Source: Planctomycetota bacterium | GTDB lineage: Bacteria > Planctomycetota > Planctomycetia > Pirellulales > Pirellulaceae | Length of the DNA: 46,053 nt | Assembly: GCA_029259935.1 (NCBI GenBank) | Contig: JAJDEH010000286.1 | Coordinates: 1 to 46,053, forward strand | Direction of reading: 5' to 3' | Shown: one piece after another, positions 44,209 through 46,053 of the stretch | Layout: every line of letters starts with the position of its first letter | How positions within the stretch are numbered: position 1 is the first letter of the stretch | The notes under the pieces: model-generated | Seen by the model: the letters and a program-made list of their open reading frames with translations, nothing else | Database searches by the model: none | What the model was told of the DNA's origin: nothing | Position numbers and translations under genes: made by a program

Positions 44209-44718
44209 CTAGCGAACGGGGTCTTTGCCGAGCAATCGCCGCAATAGGCCGATTTGTCCGGCATGCAGCATTTCATGATGGGCGCAGAATAGGAGCGACC
44301 CCAACTTGGTGGGGAAACCGGCGTAAGGCATATCGACGGGTTCGTTCAACTGTTCGTCGCTGTAACCGGGCAGTTCTTTCATCGCTTGCCGATGCACGCC
44401 GTGAAGCGTGTCAAGGATTTCGCTGGGCGGCGGATTGCTGTCCGGGTCTGGGTTGGGTGTACTTCCTTTGCTAAACTGTTTGCGGAATTTCGACGACATG
44501 AGTTGGCCGTCGATTTCGCCTCGCCCGCGCTGCCGAAACAGACACAATCCATACTCGGCCATCGCCAGATGGCCCACTTGCCAAGCGATGTGCGTGACGC
44601 CCCCGCCAGGCTGCTGAAACCAATCCGGATCGTCGATCCCCTCGAGCAAGGTGAGCGTATATTCGCGAGCCGATTGAATTTGCTGGCGGGCGATTTCGAG
44701 CCGCACATGGGCCGACAT
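44209..44718 (-). CDS. DinB-family metal-binding protein
   Basis: A 169-residue four-helix-bundle protein of the DinB/YfiT superfamily. The metal site is formed by His in QVGHLAMAE and the late pair in HHEMLHAGQI (H-x3-H). The ATG at 44718 has GGAG 6 nt upstream and fits the helix start; the frame is open to 44772. Members include thiol-dependent S-transferases and nucleic-acid-damage-linked proteins of uncertain role. Function here is not assigned. It is divergent from fhcA across about 160 bp. Confidence 0.83.
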   Translation of the reverse strand: MSAHVRLEIARQQIQSAREYTLTLLEGIDDPDWFQQPGGGVTHIAWQVGHLAMAEYGLCLFRQRGRGEIDGQLMSSKFRKQFSKGSTPNPDPDSNPPPSEILDTLHGVHRQAMKELPGYSDEQLNEPVDMPYAGFPTKLGSLLFCAHHEMLHAGQIGLLRRLLGKDPVR

Positions 44719-44878
44719 GGGAGTCTCCGCTTGTTGGGTTTGCGAGTTGGGTCCATGATAGACGATTACCAAGTTTCGACCACTAACCTAGGCGGCAGCC
44801 ACACACCAGATTCGCCTGGCCACGGGTCGCGCGGTTAAACGAAGATTTACTAATTCCCGAGCCACCAAGAAGGCCCTC

Positions 44879-46053
44879 ATGTCCGATTCGCTGCTGAAAA
44901 TCTCGGGAGGCTACGTCTACGATCCGCTGCACCGTATCGACGGCCAAGTCAAAGACATTTGGGTCCAGGACGGCAAGATCGTCGACGCGCCCACCGATCC
45001 CGAAACTCGGCCCAGCCGAGTACTCGACGCGGCCGGGCTGGTCGTCATGCCCGGCGGCATCGACATGCATTGCCACATCGCCGGGCCGAAGGTCAACATG
45101 GCTCGCAAGATGCGGCCCGAGGAAAAGCGCCGCGCCGAACCGGTTCCGCGAACGGCTCTCACGCACAGCGGCACGATGGGCAGCGTCCCCAGTACGTTCG
45201 CCACCGGCTACAAGTACATCGGCCTCGGTTACACGACCGCGTTTGATGCCGCCGTCCCGCCGCTGTCCGCTCGCCACGCCCACGAGGAGTTCGAAGACAC
45301 GCCCTGCATCGACAAGGGATTCTATGTCTTGATGGGCAACAATCACTATGTGATGAAGTCGATTCAGGACGGCGAACCCGAACGGCTGAAGGCGTTCGTG
45401 GCTTGGCTGTTGGGAGCGGCCAAGGGCTACGCGCCAAAGCTGGTCAACCCGGGCGGTGTCGAAGTGTGGAAACATCACGCATCGGGAAACGTCAACTCAC
45501 TGGACCAGCAGGTCGATCATTTTGACGTGACGCCACGGCAGATTATCAGCTCGGTGGCGCGAGCAACCAACCAGTTGAAACTGCCCCACCCGGTCCATAT
45601 TCACTGCAACAATCTGGGCATGCCCGGCAACTGGGAAACCACCTTGGAAACCATGAAGGCGCTAGAGGGTCAGCGGGGCCACATCACTCACATTCAATTT
45701 CACAGTTATGGTGGCGGCGAAGGCGACGAGAATACCTTCAATTCGAAAGTGGTGCCGCTGGCCGATTACGTCAACCAGCACGACAACATCACGGTCGACG
45801 TGGGCCAAGTGATGTTCGGGGAAACGACCAGCATGACCGGCGATGGTCCGCTCGGTTACTTTCTGGCCAACATCTACGGCACGAAATGGTTCAGTTCCGA
45901 CACAGAACTCGAATCAGGCTGCGGTATCGCGCCGATCAAGTACCGCAACAAGAGTCTGGTCCACACCTTGCAGTGGGCGATCGGCCTGGAGTGGTACTTG
46001 TTGGTTAACGATCCCTGGCGCGTCGTGATGAGTACCGACCATCCCAACGGCGG
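44879..46053 (+). CDS. fhcA: Formylmethanofuran dehydrogenase/formyltransferase-hydrolase subunit A (3' end cut by window)
   Basis: The first 391 codons of FhcA/FwdA are present, with no stop before the window end. It is the amidohydrolase-fold subunit that hydrolyses or transfers the formyl group in the tetrahydromethanopterin C1 pathway (in bacteria, oxidation of formaldehyde to formate). Visible marks are the metal site H64-C-H66 in GIDMHCHIAG, Lys198 in VEVWKHH as the likely carboxylated lysine, PVHIHCNN, ITHIQFHSYGG, and STDHPNGG at the cut end with the expected catalytic Asp. AAGAAGG lies 6 nt before the ATG. Genes for other subunits are expected beyond 46053 (inference). Confidence 0.92.
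   Translation, partial: MSDSLLKISGGYVYDPLHRIDGQVKDIWVQDGKIVDAPTDPETRPSRVLDAAGLVVMPGGIDMHCHIAGPKVNMARKMRPEEKRRAEPVPRTALTHSGTMGSVPSTFATGYKYIGLGYTTAFDAAVPPLSARHAHEEFEDTPCIDKGFYVLMGNNHYVMKSIQDGEPERLKAFVAWLLGAAKGYAPKLVNPGGVEVWKHHASGNVNSLDQQVDHFDVTPRQIISSVARATNQLKLPHPVHIHCNNLGMPGNWETTLETMKALEGQRGHITHIQFHSYGGGEGDENTFNSKVVPLADYVNQHDNITVDVGQVMFGETTSMTGDGPLGYFLANIYGTKWFSSDTELESGCGIAPIKYRNKSLVHTLQWAIGLEWYLLVNDPWRVVMSTDHPNG

Overview
The window looks like a chromosomal segment of a planctomycete, probably Pirellulales-like (inference). Evidence: tandem DUF1559 genes with prepilin-type N-termini, several secreted sulfatases, a DUF1552 gene paired with a DUF1587/1592/1588/1585 cytochrome-type gene, a sulfatase-DUF1080 fusion, and a formylmethanofuran dehydrogenase subunit A gene of the tetrahydromethanopterin C1 pathway. 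I see no rRNA, tRNA, CRISPR array or prophage. The only mobile DNA is a small non-coding inverted-repeat element in two copies.

Layout. 1-4.4 kb: four tandem minus-strand DUF1559 paralogs (the last cut by the window edge), each with its own conserved promoter and, where visible, a hairpin behind it. 4.6-8.4 kb: L-threonine aldolase, a 2-hydroxyacid dehydrogenase, a sirtuin and a Skp-like periplasmic protein. 8.6-13.2 kb: a two-gene sulfatase operon whose second product carries two sulfatase domains and a C-terminal VHL-beta-like domain. 13.3-17.3 kb: a small membrane protein, an LCAT-type lipase lipoprotein, a Crp/Fnr regulator and an MBL hydrolase whose stop codon lies in a MITE-like element. 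17.3-21.6 kb: a gene-free stretch, a large secreted metzincin-type protease, a PII protein, a pseudo-receiver protein and a second, damaged MITE copy. 21.6-27.7 kb: a minus-strand run of nucleotide-sugar epimerase, alpha-glucuronidase-like protein, PQQ-type propeller with EF-hands, and kelch propeller. 27.9-38.2 kb: a flavoprotein with a C-terminal triheme tail, the DUF1592-type/DUF1552 pair, a sulfatase-DUF1080 fusion and a TPR-metallophosphatase. 38.3-41.3 kb: an apparent operon of a MarR regulator, a DUF3500 protein and a deiodinase-like protein. 41.5-46 kb: an MGS-like/amidohydrolase fusion, a quinone oxidoreductase, a DinB-family protein and fhcA (cut by the window end).

The most striking feature is the deiodinase-like gene at 38283-39455 (minus). 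Its frame contains a single TGA in the context Gly-Ser-Cys-Thr-TGA-Pro-Pro-Phe, the same position and context as selenocysteine in iodothyronine deiodinases. The frame continues for 128 codons through the rest of the deiodinase fold, and a stem-loop with a G-starting apical loop lies 22 nt after the TGA, as expected of a bacterial SECIS. The protein is a tandem duplication whose first domain has serines at the active site. An automatic gene caller would truncate it at 261 residues.

Most of the other genes fit an envelope and polysaccharide-degrading lifestyle: exported sulfatases, glycosidase-like proteins, propellers, cytochrome-domain proteins and proteases.
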